A DNA stretch of 64,000 bases from Clostridia bacterium (GTDB taxonomy: Bacteria > Bacillota > Clostridia > Christensenellales > Aristaeellaceae). How positions within the stretch are numbered: position 1 is the stretch's first letter; every line of letters starts with the position of its first letter. The stretch lies in assembly GCA_017502305.1 (NCBI GenBank), contig JAFVVG010000060.1, positions 1 to 64,000 of the forward strand, in the 5' to 3' direction. Of the stretch, positions 51,650-60,533 are shown piece by piece. The translations under genes were made by a program, and so were the position numbers. The notes under the pieces are model-generated. The model was not told the DNA's origin. It did not search any database and was given only the letters and a program-made list of their open reading frames with translations.

Positions 51650-51683
51650 AACGCCGCTGACGTGTGTCGGCGGCGTTTTCCTT
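51650..51683. terminator. Bidirectional terminator between SGNH and GNAT genes
   Basis: GAAAACGCCGC and GCGGCGTTTTC form an 11-bp stem with an inner TGAC/GTCG-type extension; A and T tracts lie on both sides. Confidence 0.9.
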
Positions 51684-51692
51684 GCGGGTCAA

Positions 51693-52223
51693 TCAACTGT
51701 GCAGGGGTTTATAGAAAAAGAGTACAAGGTCATCATCGATGGTGCAGGTGGTTTCGTACTGCACGCATTGCTTGTCCTGATACCATACACCGGAGCCGTC
51801 TGGAATATACCCGCGCTTCACATACATGCGCTGGGCGGTACCGTATTCACGGGAAAGACCTACGCCGAGGCATACGGTGTCAGCGTGCCGGCCGGCGATT
51901 TGCTCAGCCACATCCATCAGATGATTGCCGATGCTTTTGCGCTGGTGTTTCTTCAGCACGCCGAAATCAACGATGATGGGCCAGCCTTTGCCCTTGAAGG
52001 GGCCTTCATTGGCGGCATAGTATAGATACACATTGCCGGCTGGCTGGTCATGCCAGAGGGCTGTGAGGGCTGCACATTTTCCTTCGGCAGCTTCTCTGAT
52101 GCGCATATAATAGTAGTCCAGATCCGGATGCCAGCCCTGGGCAGTATATTCATCGTTCAATATTTGCGCGTCCGCCTCTTCCATATCGCGGATAAGCAAG
52201 TCATCATCCTGGTAGTAAATCAC
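51693..52223 (-). CDS. GNAT family N-acetyltransferase
   Basis: A 176-aa protein read from GTG at 52223, 5 nt after AGGAGG. 'VDFGVLKKHQRKSIGNHLMD' is the acetyl-CoA motif near residue 90; 'YGTAQRMYVKRGYIPDGSGV' is the C-terminal GNAT helix. Substrate unknown. It may be co-transcribed with nothing else; potD starts upstream on the same strand after its own stop, so readthrough from the pot operon is possible. Confidence 0.83.
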   Translation of the reverse strand: MIYYQDDDLLIRDMEEADAQILNDEYTAQGWHPDLDYYYMRIREAAEGKCAALTALWHDQPAGNVYLYYAANEGPFKGKGWPIIVDFGVLKKHQRKSIGNHLMDVAEQIAGRHADTVCLGVGLSREYGTAQRMYVKRGYIPDGSGVWYQDKQCVQYETTCTIDDDLVLFFYKPLHS

Positions 52224-52282
52224 AAATCCTCCTTGTATAAACAATCGCCCGAGGCGGCTGTGCCACCTCGGGAAGTAAAACG

Positions 52283-53323
52283 TTATTTGGCGTTCTTGAC
52301 GTCATTCCAGTTATCCACATAGATTTTCAGGAATTTGGGCTCGATATCGTGGAAGAATTCACACTTGTCCAGCAGCTCCTGGGCAGGATTCTGCACATGG
52401 TTGCCGGTGTACTCTTCACCCATCAGATCGATAGCGCCCTGATTGGGGGAGGAATAGCAGATGTATTCGCAGTTCATCTGAGCCACATCGGGGCGGCAGA
52501 GGAAATTGATGAACTTCTCGGCGTTCTCCTTGTTCTTGGCCGTCTTGGGGATCACAGCGCCGTCGACCCACACATTGGAGCCTTCAACAGGGACAAAATA
52601 GTCCAGATCTTCGTTCAGTTCGATGGCATACATGGCGTCGCCGGACCACATCAGAGCCAGGGCAGCTTCGCCAGCAACCATCTTATCCTTGGTTTCATCC
52701 ACCTGATAGGCCTTCACAACGCCGCTCTGCTTCTGCTCGATCAGCTTCATTTTGGCCTGCATGATGGCGGGAATCTCGTGTGTGTTCATGCTGTAGCCAA
52801 GGGACTTGAGGGTGATGCCCATGCTGTCGCGGATGGAGTCCAGCATAAAGACCTGGTTCTGATACTCGGTATTCCACAGGGTGGCCCAGGAATGCTCGGG
52901 ATCGGGGATCATGGTCTTGCTATAGAGGATGCCCACGGTACCCCACATATAAGGCACGGAGAACTTCTCATCAGGGTCGTAGTCAGGTTTGCGAAGGTAA
53001 TCGATGGTCTGTACCGCGTTGGGCACGTTGGCGTAGTCGATCTCAGCCAGCATATCGTTGGCGATCATGCGCTCGATGATATAGTCGGAGGGGAAGCATA
53101 CGTCGAAGGCGCCGGGGTTGGCTTCAACCTGAACAATCATATCCTCCACGGTGGTGAAGCACATGTAGTTGACGTTGATGCCCGTCTCCTGCTCAAACAG
53201 GGTGATGGCGGCAGGATCGATGTAATCTTCCCAGTTGTAGACGTTCACAACGCCCTCGGCTCCGGCAGGAACGGCAGAAAGGAGCAGGGCCAGCAGCAGG
53301 AAAACGGAAAGCAGTTTTTTCAT
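52283..53323 (-). CDS. potD: Spermidine/putrescine-binding protein
   Basis: A 346-aa binding protein; ATG 53323 follows GGAGGTATT. A signal peptide ends near 'AVPAGA'. 'VNVYNWEDYIDP' and 'FDVCFPSDYIIERM' are PotD/PotF hallmarks, with Trp/Asp/Glu residues for polyamine binding. There is no lipobox Cys, which is unusual for a Gram-positive solute-binding protein. Last gene of the polyamine operon; it delivers substrate to PotBC. Confidence 0.93.
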   Translation of the reverse strand: MKKLLSVFLLLALLLSAVPAGAEGVVNVYNWEDYIDPAAITLFEQETGINVNYMCFTTVEDMIVQVEANPGAFDVCFPSDYIIERMIANDMLAEIDYANVPNAVQTIDYLRKPDYDPDEKFSVPYMWGTVGILYSKTMIPDPEHSWATLWNTEYQNQVFMLDSIRDSMGITLKSLGYSMNTHEIPAIMQAKMKLIEQKQSGVVKAYQVDETKDKMVAGEAALALMWSGDAMYAIELNEDLDYFVPVEGSNVWVDGAVIPKTAKNKENAEKFINFLCRPDVAQMNCEYICYSSPNQGAIDLMGEEYTGNHVQNPAQELLDKCEFFHDIEPKFLKIYVDNWNDVKNAK

Positions 53324-53373
53324 GGTGAATACCTCCAAGAACAGTTGTTGTAGATGGGGGAACTATCGCTACG

Positions 53374-54141
53374 TCAATCCGCGCTTGCGGTGCGGCGGTT
53401 GACGATGAGCAGCAGGATCAAAAGCGCTATGAACATCAGCGCGGAGAGGGCGTTCAGCGAAGGATCGATGCCCTTTCTGGCGGAGGAGTAGATCAGCGTG
53501 GAGAGATTCTGCACCAGAGGAGAGGTGGTGAAGTAGCTGATGGTGAAGTCATCCAGCGAGAGGGTAAAGGCCAGCATGGCGCCGGTGATGATACCCTGCT
53601 TGCATTGGGGGATGGTCACGTGGAAGAGCGCGTACATGGGTGTCGCACCCAGATCCAGCGCCGCCTCGTAGCAGTGCTTGTTCATTTGCTTCAGCTTTGG
53701 CAGCACCGATAGGATCACATAAGGTGTGTCGAAGGTGATGTGTGCCAGCAGCATGGTCAGGTAGCCGCGATCCACCTTGGTGAAAATGAACAGCAGCATC
53801 AGGGAAATACCGGTCACGATGTCCGGCATGGTGTTGGGCAGGTTGGTCAGGGTCATCATCAGCGCCTGGGGACGCTTGCGCATGGCATGGATGCCAATGG
53901 CGGCCAGCGTGCCAAGGATGGTGGAGACGATCATGGCCAACACGGCGATGGACAGGGTGACGTAGAGCGCGTTCAGGATGCGTTCATCCTGGAACAGCTC
54001 CACATACCAGCGAAGGGAGAACCCCTCCCACTTGGCGCGGGACTTGCCGGCGTTGAAGCTTTGCACGATCAGCACCAGGATCGGCACATAGAGGAAGACC
54101 AGCACGATGCCCAGGTAGAACCGCTTGAGGAACTTGATCAT
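53374..54141 (-). CDS. potC: Polyamine ABC transporter permease PotC
   Basis: A 255-aa permease with about six membrane helices. The EAA loop 'YEAALDLGATPMYALFHVTIPQ' region near residue 165 contacts PotA. It begins with ATGA overlap of the potB stop. With PotB it forms the membrane channel. Confidence 0.94.
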   Translation of the reverse strand: MIKFLKRFYLGIVLVFLYVPILVLIVQSFNAGKSRAKWEGFSLRWYVELFQDERILNALYVTLSIAVLAMIVSTILGTLAAIGIHAMRKRPQALMMTLTNLPNTMPDIVTGISLMLLFIFTKVDRGYLTMLLAHITFDTPYVILSVLPKLKQMNKHCYEAALDLGATPMYALFHVTIPQCKQGIITGAMLAFTLSLDDFTISYFTTSPLVQNLSTLIYSSARKGIDPSLNALSALMFIALLILLLIVNRRTASAD

Positions 54142-55130
54142 GCAATGCCACCTCCATCGTTATTGGGATCGGCTTTGCGGAGGATGGACAGGCTGATGAG
54201 GATCAGCACCATCATGATCAGGGACAGCGCAGAGCCCACATTCCAGTTGCCCTCCGTGAGGAACTTGGATTCGATCAGGTCGCCGAACATCATGGTGTTG
54301 CCACCGCCCAGCACGCGGGGGATGAAGAAGGTGGTGACAGAGGGCATGAACACCATGGTGATGCCGCTCACCACGCCGGGGATGGACAGGGGCAGCGTGA
54401 CCTTATACAGCGTCTTGAAGCTGTTGCAGCCCAGGTCAGCGGCGGCCTCGCTGAGGCGGTAGTCCATTTTGGAAAGAACCGTGTAGATGGGGAAAACCAT
54501 GAAGGGCAGGAAATTGTATACCATGCCCAGCAGCACGGCCTGGGAGTTATACATCAGCTGTACGCCGTCAAAGCCCAGCCAGCGCAGGAAGGTATTGATC
54601 AGGCCGGAATCCTCCAGCAGGCTCATCCAGGCAATGGTGCGCAGCAGGAAGTTCATCCACATGGGAATGATGAACAGCACCACCAGGCTGGAGCCAAGCT
54701 TCATGTTGCGGTCGGCCATAAACAGGGCGGCGGGATAGCCAAGCAGCAGGCAGATCACCGTGCAAAGGAAGGCCATCCACAGGGAATAGACCAGGGTGTC
54801 AACATTCACCGTGCCGCGGGTGATGTAGTCGGCGCCTGCCTCCCCCATGACATCGAGAATGACCTTGTTGGACTCGTAATTGCTGTCCCAGAAATTCCGG
54901 AAGTTATCCAGGGTGAAGGCGCCGGAGGCGTCGGTGAAGGCATAGTAGCCAATCAGCACCACAGGAACGATGGTAAAAAGAATCATCCACAGGGAATAGG
55001 GGGCGGCGAAGAGGGAACGCTTCACGCCGCTGTTGCGGCGGATGGAGGCGGCGATCATGATGACGAAAGCCACCAATCCTGCGCCCATCAGCGCCCATGA
55101 CCACCAGGGCAGGCTCATATCATAGCGCAT
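54138..55130 (-). CDS. potB: Polyamine ABC transporter permease PotB
   Basis: A 330-aa permease with an additional N-terminal membrane region (residues about 8-55, then 'SLWMILFTIVPVVLIGYYAF') compared with the roughly 280 aa of typical PotB. EAA loop: 'LSEAAADLGCNSFKTLYKVTLPL' region near residue 230. Four nt after potA and overlapping potC. Confidence 0.94.
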   Translation of the reverse strand: MRYDMSLPWWSWALMGAGLVAFVIMIAASIRRNSGVKRSLFAAPYSLWMILFTIVPVVLIGYYAFTDASGAFTLDNFRNFWDSNYESNKVILDVMGEAGADYITRGTVNVDTLVYSLWMAFLCTVICLLLGYPAALFMADRNMKLGSSLVVLFIIPMWMNFLLRTIAWMSLLEDSGLINTFLRWLGFDGVQLMYNSQAVLLGMVYNFLPFMVFPIYTVLSKMDYRLSEAAADLGCNSFKTLYKVTLPLSIPGVVSGITMVFMPSVTTFFIPRVLGGGNTMMFGDLIESKFLTEGNWNVGSALSLIMMVLILISLSILRKADPNNDGGGIA

Positions 55131-55134
55131 GGTG

Positions 55135-56184
55135 TTACACCTCCATGGGCTTCATGATGTGAATGTTGAAGGGAACGATGTTCAAACCAACGCGGCTGCC
55201 CTGGGGCTGCATGGTGGTGGAATGAACCTTGAGGGTATACTCGCCGCAGTCGATCATCATTTCGTAATGCACGCCCTTGAACAGTACGCTCCTGATGGTG
55301 CCCACCAGCTGGCCAACGTCTTCGCCCACCAGCATGATGTCCTCGGGGCGGATGACCACGTCCACAGGGGCGTTCTCGCCAAAGCCGAAGTCCACGCAGG
55401 GGAAGCGGCCACCGGCGAACTCCACCAGCTCGTCACGGACCATGGTGCCCTTGAGGATGTTGCTTTCGCCGATGAAATCAGCTACGAAAGCGTTGGCGGG
55501 TTCGTCGTAGATGCGCTTGGGATCGCCGATTTGCAGGATGTTGCCGTCGCGCATGACAACGATGGTATCGCTCATGGTAAGGGCCTCTTCCTGGTCGTGG
55601 GTCACGTAGAGGAAGGTGATGCCCAGGCGCTGCTGCATATCCTTCAGTTCCAGCTGCATTTCTTTGCGAAGCTTCAGGTCCAGGGCGCCCAGGGGTTCGT
55701 CCAGGAGAAGCACTTCAGGCTCGTTCACCAGGCTGCGGGCAATGGCCACGCGCTGCTGCTGGCCGCCGGAAAGGGCGTCCACATGGCGCTTGCCGTAGCC
55801 CTGCAGGTTCACCAGGTCCAGCATGGCGTCCACCTTATGGTCGATTTCCTTTTTGGACATTTTCTTCAGCTTCAGGCCGAAGGCGATGTTATCGTGCACG
55901 TTCAGGTGGGGGAAGAGGGCGTACTTCTGGAACACGGTGTTCACACGGCGCTTGTAGGGGGGCACGTGGGAAATCTCCTTGCCCTCAAAGAGCAGTTCGC
56001 CGCTGGTGGGCGTCTCAAAGCCGCCGATGATGCGCAGCGTAGTGGTCTTGCCGCAGCCGGAAGGGCCCAGCAGGGTCACGAATTCCTTTTTGCGGATGTA
56101 GAGGTTGATGTCCTTGAGCACCTTGACGCCATCGTATTCCTTGCAGATATTCTTCAGATCAATCAGATGTTCATTTTCCCACAT
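55135..56184 (-). CDS. potA: Polyamine ABC transporter ATPase
   Basis: A 349-aa ATPase: Walker A '[13 protein letters not shown]', signature '[13 protein letters not shown]', Walker B '[12 protein letters not shown]', and a C-terminal TOBE regulatory domain (about residues 260-349). It drives polyamine import. ATG 56184 is chosen from GGGAGA upstream. It lies 33 nt after the regulator gene in the same operon. Confidence 0.95.
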   Translation of the reverse strand: MWENEHLIDLKNICKEYDGVKVLKDINLYIRKKEFVTLLGPSGCGKTTTLRIIGGFETPTSGELLFEGKEISHVPPYKRRVNTVFQKYALFPHLNVHDNIAFGLKLKKMSKKEIDHKVDAMLDLVNLQGYGKRHVDALSGGQQQRVAIARSLVNEPEVLLLDEPLGALDLKLRKEMQLELKDMQQRLGITFLYVTHDQEEALTMSDTIVVMRDGNILQIGDPKRIYDEPANAFVADFIGESNILKGTMVRDELVEFAGGRFPCVDFGFGENAPVDVVIRPEDIMLVGEDVGQLVGTIRSVLFKGVHYEMMIDCGEYTLKVHSTTMQPQGSRVGLNIVPFNIHIMKPMEV

Positions 56185-56217
56185 GAGGGTGTTCTCCCTT
56201 CGAATCAATCTGTTATA

Positions 56218-56760
56218 TTAGAAGCTGGGGGGTGTGGAGATCCACAGCACCTTCGCCCGGGTTTTGCCTGCGTTCATCAGGTAGTGGGTGACACGGGGGT
56301 GAATGCAGAAGCTGCAGCCGGTTTTAACCCGGATTTTCTTTTCGCCCATCACCAGGAAAACGCTGCCGGAGAGCACATAGCCGAATTCCTCGGCCTCGCT
56401 GGGGGGCAGGGGATAGGTCTTACCGCCCTCGGCCATGTCCACCAGGATGGGTTCCATGTCGTTTTTCTGGGCGTCGGGTACCAGCCAGGTGATGGAACCG
56501 TGCAGGTCTTCCTCGTCAACCTTCTCGAACATGTCCTGGGGGGAGAAGACGATCTTTTGTTCCTGCTTCTCGTTGAAGAAAGCGGGGAGGGATGAGCCCA
56601 GGCACTCCAGCATGTCCGTCAGCGTGGCGATGGACGGGGAGGCCAGGTTGCGCTCCACCTGAGAGATGAATCCCTTGCTCAATTCGCAGCGGTCAGCCAG
56701 CTCTTCCTGGGTGAGATTGCGCTGCAAACGCAGTTGTCTGAGCTTCTCACCAATATCCAT
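56218..56760 (-). CDS. XRE-cupin regulator of the polyamine operon (PuuR-like)
   Basis: A 180-aa protein: N-terminal helix-turn-helix ('LTQEELADRCELSKGFISQV', residues about 16-35) and C-terminal cupin ('GGKTYPLPPSEAEEFGYVLSG', 'CSFCIHPRVTHYLMN'). This is the architecture of PuuR-type sensors, where the cupin senses a polyamine or related small molecule. It is the first gene of the pot operon, with two matching palindromes at its own promoter, so autoregulation of the whole operon is likely. Confidence 0.92.
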   Translation of the reverse strand: MDIGEKLRQLRLQRNLTQEELADRCELSKGFISQVERNLASPSIATLTDMLECLGSSLPAFFNEKQEQKIVFSPQDMFEKVDEEDLHGSITWLVPDAQKNDMEPILVDMAEGGKTYPLPPSEAEEFGYVLSGSVFLVMGEKKIRVKTGCSFCIHPRVTHYLMNAGKTRAKVLWISTPPSF

Positions 56761-56788
56761 GCGAACCCCTCCTTTTCGGCGCGGATTT

Positions 56789-56885
56789 GGTTTAGTGATT
56801 CTAAACCGTGAATCGAGATAGCGAGTTTACTAAAACTAAACCTCAAAACGATATACATTAAACCACAGCATAGGGGAGATGTCAA
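56789..56885 (-). promoter_or_regulatory. pot operon promoter with two 17-bp operators
   Basis: On the minus strand TTGACA (56885-56880), a 17-nt spacer and TTTAAT (56862-56857). Downstream are two inverted repeats of equal size: GTTTAC-TAAAA-CTAAAC (56825-56841) and GTTTAG-TGATT-CTAAAC (56790-56806). Both have 6-nt arms and 5-nt spacers. They lie at and after the expected transcription start, suited to block by the XRE-cupin regulator. Confidence 0.85.
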
Positions 56886-56949
56886 TACTTCTTATAAAAT
56901 TCATGAAAAAAGATATTGAAAAATACATCAGGGAAACAACATGAATCTA

Positions 56950-57222
56950 TTGCGTTTTTGTGACGGATGCGATATAATACAATAAACCGAAGACGAGCAG
57001 GGTGTTGCGACAGGCAGCTTAAAGAGAGCCGGGGTGGGTGAGAGCCCGGCAGCAGGCGGCGCAAACGTGGAGCTCCGAGGGCGCGGGGGAACAGTTTATC
57101 CCCAGTATCCCGCGACGGATTCCCCCGTGAAAGGGAGAGAGAGGTACGCTGTTTTGGCGTGCAACAGGGGTGGCACCGCAGTCATCTGTCCCCGGGACGG
57201 ATGGGCTGCGTTTTTTATTTTC
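56950..57222 (+). promoter_or_regulatory. T-box leader controlling trpS, with promoter
   Basis: The 515-nt gap between the pot regulator and trpS contains the divergent pot promoter (56789-56885) and this leader. Promoter: TTGCGT (56950-56955), 17 nt, TATAAT (56973-56978). Stem I includes 'AGAGAGCCGGGG' near 57022. TGG at 57068-57070 in 'AAACGTGGAGC' is the probable Trp specifier codon. The T-box sequence 'AACAGGGGTGGCACCGCAG' is at about 57163-57181. A terminator stem with TTTTTT spans about 57177-57216. Uncharged tRNA-Trp should permit readthrough. Confidence 0.92.
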
Positions 57223-57275
57223 AAGGCGTGTGGGCGTCCCCTTAGCCAACTGCCGAAAACAAGGAGGTTTTCCCC

Positions 57276-58292
57276 ATGTCCGAAATCATTACCCCCGAGA
57301 AGAAGCCGATTATTTTCTCCGGCATCCAGCCCTCCGGCACGCTGACGCTGGGCAACTACATCGGCGCGCTGAAGAATTTCTCCCTCCTGCAGGACGATTA
57401 CGATTGCATCTACTGCATCGTGGATATGCACGCCATCACCGTGCGACAGAATCCCGCTGACCTGCGCCGCCGCTGCATGGAGCTGGCCGCTATTTACATC
57501 GCCAGCGGCCTGGACCCCAAGAAGAGCCTGATCTACTGCCAGAGCCACGTAACCGGCCATGCCGAGCTGAGCTGGATCCTGAACTGCTTCACCTACATGG
57601 GTGAACTCAACCGCATGACCCAGTACAAGGACAAGGCGGCAAAGCATGCGGATAACATCAACGCCGGCCTGTTCACCTATCCTGTGCTGATGGCTGCGGA
57701 CATCCTGCTTTTCCAAACCAACATGGTGCCTGTGGGCGTTGACCAGAAGCAGCACCTGGAGCTTTGCCGTGATATCGCCCAGCGCTTCAACGGCGTTTAC
57801 GGCAATGTGTTCACTGTGCCGGAACCCTACATCGCCAAGGTGGGCAGCAAGATCATGAGCCTGCAGGAGCCCACCCGCAAGATGTCCAAGTCTGACCCCG
57901 AGGACACCTATGTGGCTTTGCTGGATGATCCTGATACCATCCGTCGCAAGATCAAGCGCGCCGTGACCGACAGCGACGGTGAGATCCGCTTCGATCCTGA
58001 GAACAAGCCCGGCGTTTCCAACCTGCTGTCCATCATGAGCGCCCTGGGCGCCGGCAGCATCGACAGCCTGGTGGCGGAAATGAACGGTCAGGGCTATGGC
58101 GCCCTGAAGACCCGCACGGCCGACTGCGTTATCGCCGCCCTGGAACCCCTGCAGAATGAGTTCAAGAAGCTCATCGCCGATAAGGGCTACCTGCAGGGCG
58201 TACTGGATGAGAACGCCAAAACCGCCAACTACCTGGCCAACAAGACCCTTCGCAAGGTGCAGAAGAAGGTCGGCTTTGCTACCAGAGGTTAA
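57276..58292 (+). CDS. trpS: Tryptophanyl-tRNA synthetase
   Basis: A 338-aa class Ic synthetase; ATG 57276 follows AAGGAGG. 'GIQPSGTLTLGNYIGAL' carries the TLGN-type HIGH motif, 'VDMHAIT' and 'PVGVDQKQHLEL' bind substrate, and 'RKMSKSDPED' is the KMSKS loop. It charges tRNA-Trp, the only tRNA gene in this window. T-box controlled. Confidence 0.97.
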   Translation: MSEIITPEKKPIIFSGIQPSGTLTLGNYIGALKNFSLLQDDYDCIYCIVDMHAITVRQNPADLRRRCMELAAIYIASGLDPKKSLIYCQSHVTGHAELSWILNCFTYMGELNRMTQYKDKAAKHADNINAGLFTYPVLMAADILLFQTNMVPVGVDQKQHLELCRDIAQRFNGVYGNVFTVPEPYIAKVGSKIMSLQEPTRKMSKSDPEDTYVALLDDPDTIRRKIKRAVTDSDGEIRFDPENKPGVSNLLSIMSALGAGSIDSLVAEMNGQGYGALKTRTADCVIAALEPLQNEFKKLIADKGYLQGVLDENAKTANYLANKTLRKVQKKVGFATRG

Positions 58293-58298
58293 CAGCAA

Positions 58299-58335
58299 TA
58301 AAAAAGCAGCTTGAGCGATCAAGCTGCTTTTTTTG
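58299..58335. terminator. Bidirectional terminator between trpS and NUDIX gene
   Basis: AAAAAAGCAGCTTGA and TCAAGCTGCTTTTTT form a long perfect stem around GCGA. Confidence 0.95.
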
Positions 58336-58788
58336 TTATGTAAGGACGTCAAACCATGTTTCACCCTCCAGGCGGAAGGTGTGCTCGCTGATGTCATCCC
58401 GCAGGAAAACCTGGAGCATGTTCTCGAAATTGTTTGCCAGGGGGAGGTCAGAGAGGGTGGCGATGGGCGTCCACCACACGGGACCTTCCTCGGAGGAAGT
58501 CAATTCTCCCTCGAACTCGCAGGTCTTATAGAGAAGAACCACATGACGCACACCCTGCCTGTGCCAATGCTTGACGCCGCAAAGCCGGGGCTGGCGGATG
58601 GTCAGGCCGGTTTCTTCTTTCACCTCTCGGATGACGGCCTGGGAGAAGGTTTCACCCGCCTCAACGTGGCCGCCTGGGAACACAACGCCTGGCCACTTGG
58701 GGTCCAGGCGCTGCTGCACCAGGGCGTTGCCCTTGTCATCGTAAACCATGCACATGTTGGTGAAAATGACCTGCTCAGGTGTGCGCAC
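58336..58788 (-). CDS. NUDIX hydrolase (MutT-like)
   Basis: A 150-aa protein with a complete Nudix box, 'GHVEAGETFSQAVIREVKEE' (residues about 40-59, GX5EX7REUXEE). 'FTNMCMVYDDKGNALVQQR' start resembles 8-oxo-dGTP diphosphatases, suggesting nucleotide sanitation. Last gene of the minus-strand run; 12 nt after the AAC(6')-like gene. Confidence 0.9.
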   Translation of the reverse strand: MRTPEQVIFTNMCMVYDDKGNALVQQRLDPKWPGVVFPGGHVEAGETFSQAVIREVKEETGLTIRQPRLCGVKHWHRQGVRHVVLLYKTCEFEGELTSSEEGPVWWTPIATLSDLPLANNFENMLQVFLRDDISEHTFRLEGETWFDVLT

Positions 58789-58800
58789 GGGAAAACCTCC

Positions 58801-59235
58801 TTACAGCTTTTTGTTGAACCAGATGGTGCGACCTGCCTCCTCAAAGCCGATGGCCAGGTGGAAGGCGAGGCTTTCGACATTGTCGATCTCGCAATCGCTG
58901 CCAAACTCGCTGCAGCCGAGGCTCCGTGCCCAGTCCTCGCAGGCGGCCACCAGCTGCCGGGCAACGCCCTTGCGGTGGTAGGCAGGATCAACGTATACGC
59001 CTTCCAGGAAGCTCACGGGGGTGGTTTCGCAGCCCTCTACATAATCGTGGCGGAGCTGGCACTGGGCAAAGCCAATGGCTTGATCGGCATCAACGGCCAG
59101 GAAGCATACGGCCTCTGCGTTCCGGGTCAGTGAAACGAACTCATCGGTGCGTTCATCAGGCGTGCCGCCCCACATTTCGCAGGCAAGGCGGGCGAGGGTA
59201 AATGCGTCGGCAGGTGTGGCTTTGCGGATGGTCAT
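58801..59235 (-). CDS. Aminoglycoside 6'-N-acetyltransferase-like GNAT
   Basis: A 144-aa GNAT. 'FLEGVYVDPAYHRKGVARQL' near residue 80 and C-terminal 'GSDCEIDNVESLAFHLAIGF' followed by 'FNKKL' follow the AAC(6')-I pattern, where the Asp-rich C-terminal half and acetyl-CoA loop are diagnostic. The match is read by eye and activity on drugs is not proven; chromosomal relatives with other substrates exist. It lies in a run of housekeeping genes. Confidence 0.72.
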   Translation of the reverse strand: MTIRKATPADAFTLARLACEMWGGTPDERTDEFVSLTRNAEAVCFLAVDADQAIGFAQCQLRHDYVEGCETTPVSFLEGVYVDPAYHRKGVARQLVAACEDWARSLGCSEFGSDCEIDNVESLAFHLAIGFEEAGRTIWFNKKL

Positions 59236-59244
59236 GGGGTCACC

Positions 59245-59811
59245 TCATTGCTTCTGGATGATAAAGCACTCCGGCGCACCAGGGCCGGCGTTGAGGAAGC
59301 GGTTGTGCAAAACATTATACTCCTGAGGGCGAAGGGCGGAGAGCCAATCTGCCAGGGCGTAGCGCTCACGGTCGCCTTCGGCGTGGCCGGGATAGGCGCA
59401 CACCGTGCACACACCGCCTTTTTCCAAAAGGGACAGGGCAGCGGCGATGGCGGTTTGGGTGGTCTCCCACAGGGTGGTGATGGATTTATCACCGCCAGGC
59501 AACCAGCCAAGGTTGAACACAGCAGCACGGATGGGCGTGGCGACACGCTGGGCGATGTGCTGGTGGCCCTCGGCATAAAGCGTGCAGCGGCTGATGAGGC
59601 CCCTTTCCGCCAGGGAAGCGGCGGTGCGCGCCACGGCGTCAGGCTGGATGTCGAAGCCAATGACATGGCCCTTTTCGCCCACCAGCTCCGCCAGCATGCA
59701 GGTATCGTGACCGTTGCCCAGGGTGGCGTCGATGACGGTATCGCCGGGGCGAATGACCTGGCGCAGGGCGTCGGCTGCCAGGTAGCGGGCGGAACGCAGC
59801 TCGTAGGACAT
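59245..59811 (-). CDS. mnmM: tRNA mnm5U-forming methyltransferase (YtqB/MnmM family)
   Basis: A 188-aa SAM enzyme: 'VIDATLGNGHDTCML' motif I near residue 27, 'VIGFDIQPDAVART', and 'FNLGWLPGGDKSITT' near residue 99, the family signature. YtqB of Bacillus was identified as MnmM, which methylates nm5U in the tRNA wobble position. It lies 2 nt downstream of the pseudouridine synthase gene, an RNA-modification pairing. Confidence 0.9.
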   Translation of the reverse strand: MSYELRSARYLAADALRQVIRPGDTVIDATLGNGHDTCMLAELVGEKGHVIGFDIQPDAVARTAASLAERGLISRCTLYAEGHQHIAQRVATPIRAAVFNLGWLPGGDKSITTLWETTQTAIAAALSLLEKGGVCTVCAYPGHAEGDRERYALADWLSALRPQEYNVLHNRFLNAGPGAPECFIIQKQ

Positions 59812-59813
59812 GG

Positions 59814-60524
59814 TTACAGCTCCTTCAGCTTGCGGATTTCATTGGGGGTCAGCTGCCGCCAGGTGCCGCGGGGCAGGTCACCCAACTGGATGGGGCCGAA
59901 GCCCACGCGCTTGAGCTGCACCACCTGATGGCCAACGGCCTCGAACATGCGGCGCACCTGGCGGTAACGGCCTTCATGGATGGTGACAAGCAGAACGGTG
60001 TCAAAAGCCTCGTAGCGCACCACACGGACATGAGCGGGGGAGGTGAGCCTGCCGTCCAGCTGCACACCGGCACGCAGCCGGCGGATGGAATCCTCCTCCA
60101 CACGGTTGCTGACCTTGGCCAGATAGGTTTTATCAACCTCATGGCTGGGGTGCAGAAGGCTGTTCATCATATCGCCGTCGTTGGTGAGGAGCAGCAGACC
60201 CTCGCTGTCGAAGTCCAGGCGGCCAACGGGATAAAGGCGCACGGGATAATCACGGAATTTATCCATCACCGTGGCTCGGCCCTCCGGGTCAGACACGGTG
60301 GTGACTTCGCCCACGGGCTTGTAGTAGGCAAGGTAATGCTTTTCCTCCTCCAGGTGGATGGGAGCGCCGTCAACGGTGATCTTGTCGGAGGTTTCGTCCA
60401 CCTGAACGCCCATTTCGGTGACGACAATGCCGTTCACGGCCACGTGACCTTCGGCAATGAGCTTTTCAGAGGCGCGGCGGGAAGCGACGCCGGAGAGTGC
60501 AAGATACTTCTGCAAACGCATCAT
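59814..60524 (-). CDS. rluB: Pseudouridine synthase, RluB/RsuA family
   Basis: A 236-aa protein with an S4 RNA-binding domain (residues 1-60, 'RLQKYLALSGVASRRASEKL') and the catalytic motif 'PVGRLDFDSEGLLLLTND' with Asp near residue 103. C-terminal 'LKRVGFGPIQLGDLPRG' is typical. It isomerises uridine in 23S rRNA (RluB-type) or 16S rRNA (RsuA-type); RluB is usual in Bacillota. Confidence 0.92.
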   Translation of the reverse strand: MMRLQKYLALSGVASRRASEKLIAEGHVAVNGIVVTEMGVQVDETSDKITVDGAPIHLEEEKHYLAYYKPVGEVTTVSDPEGRATVMDKFRDYPVRLYPVGRLDFDSEGLLLLTNDGDMMNSLLHPSHEVDKTYLAKVSNRVEEDSIRRLRAGVQLDGRLTSPAHVRVVRYEAFDTVLLVTIHEGRYRQVRRMFEAVGHQVVQLKRVGFGPIQLGDLPRGTWRQLTPNEIRKLKEL

Positions 60525-60533
60525 AGCGGGAAA

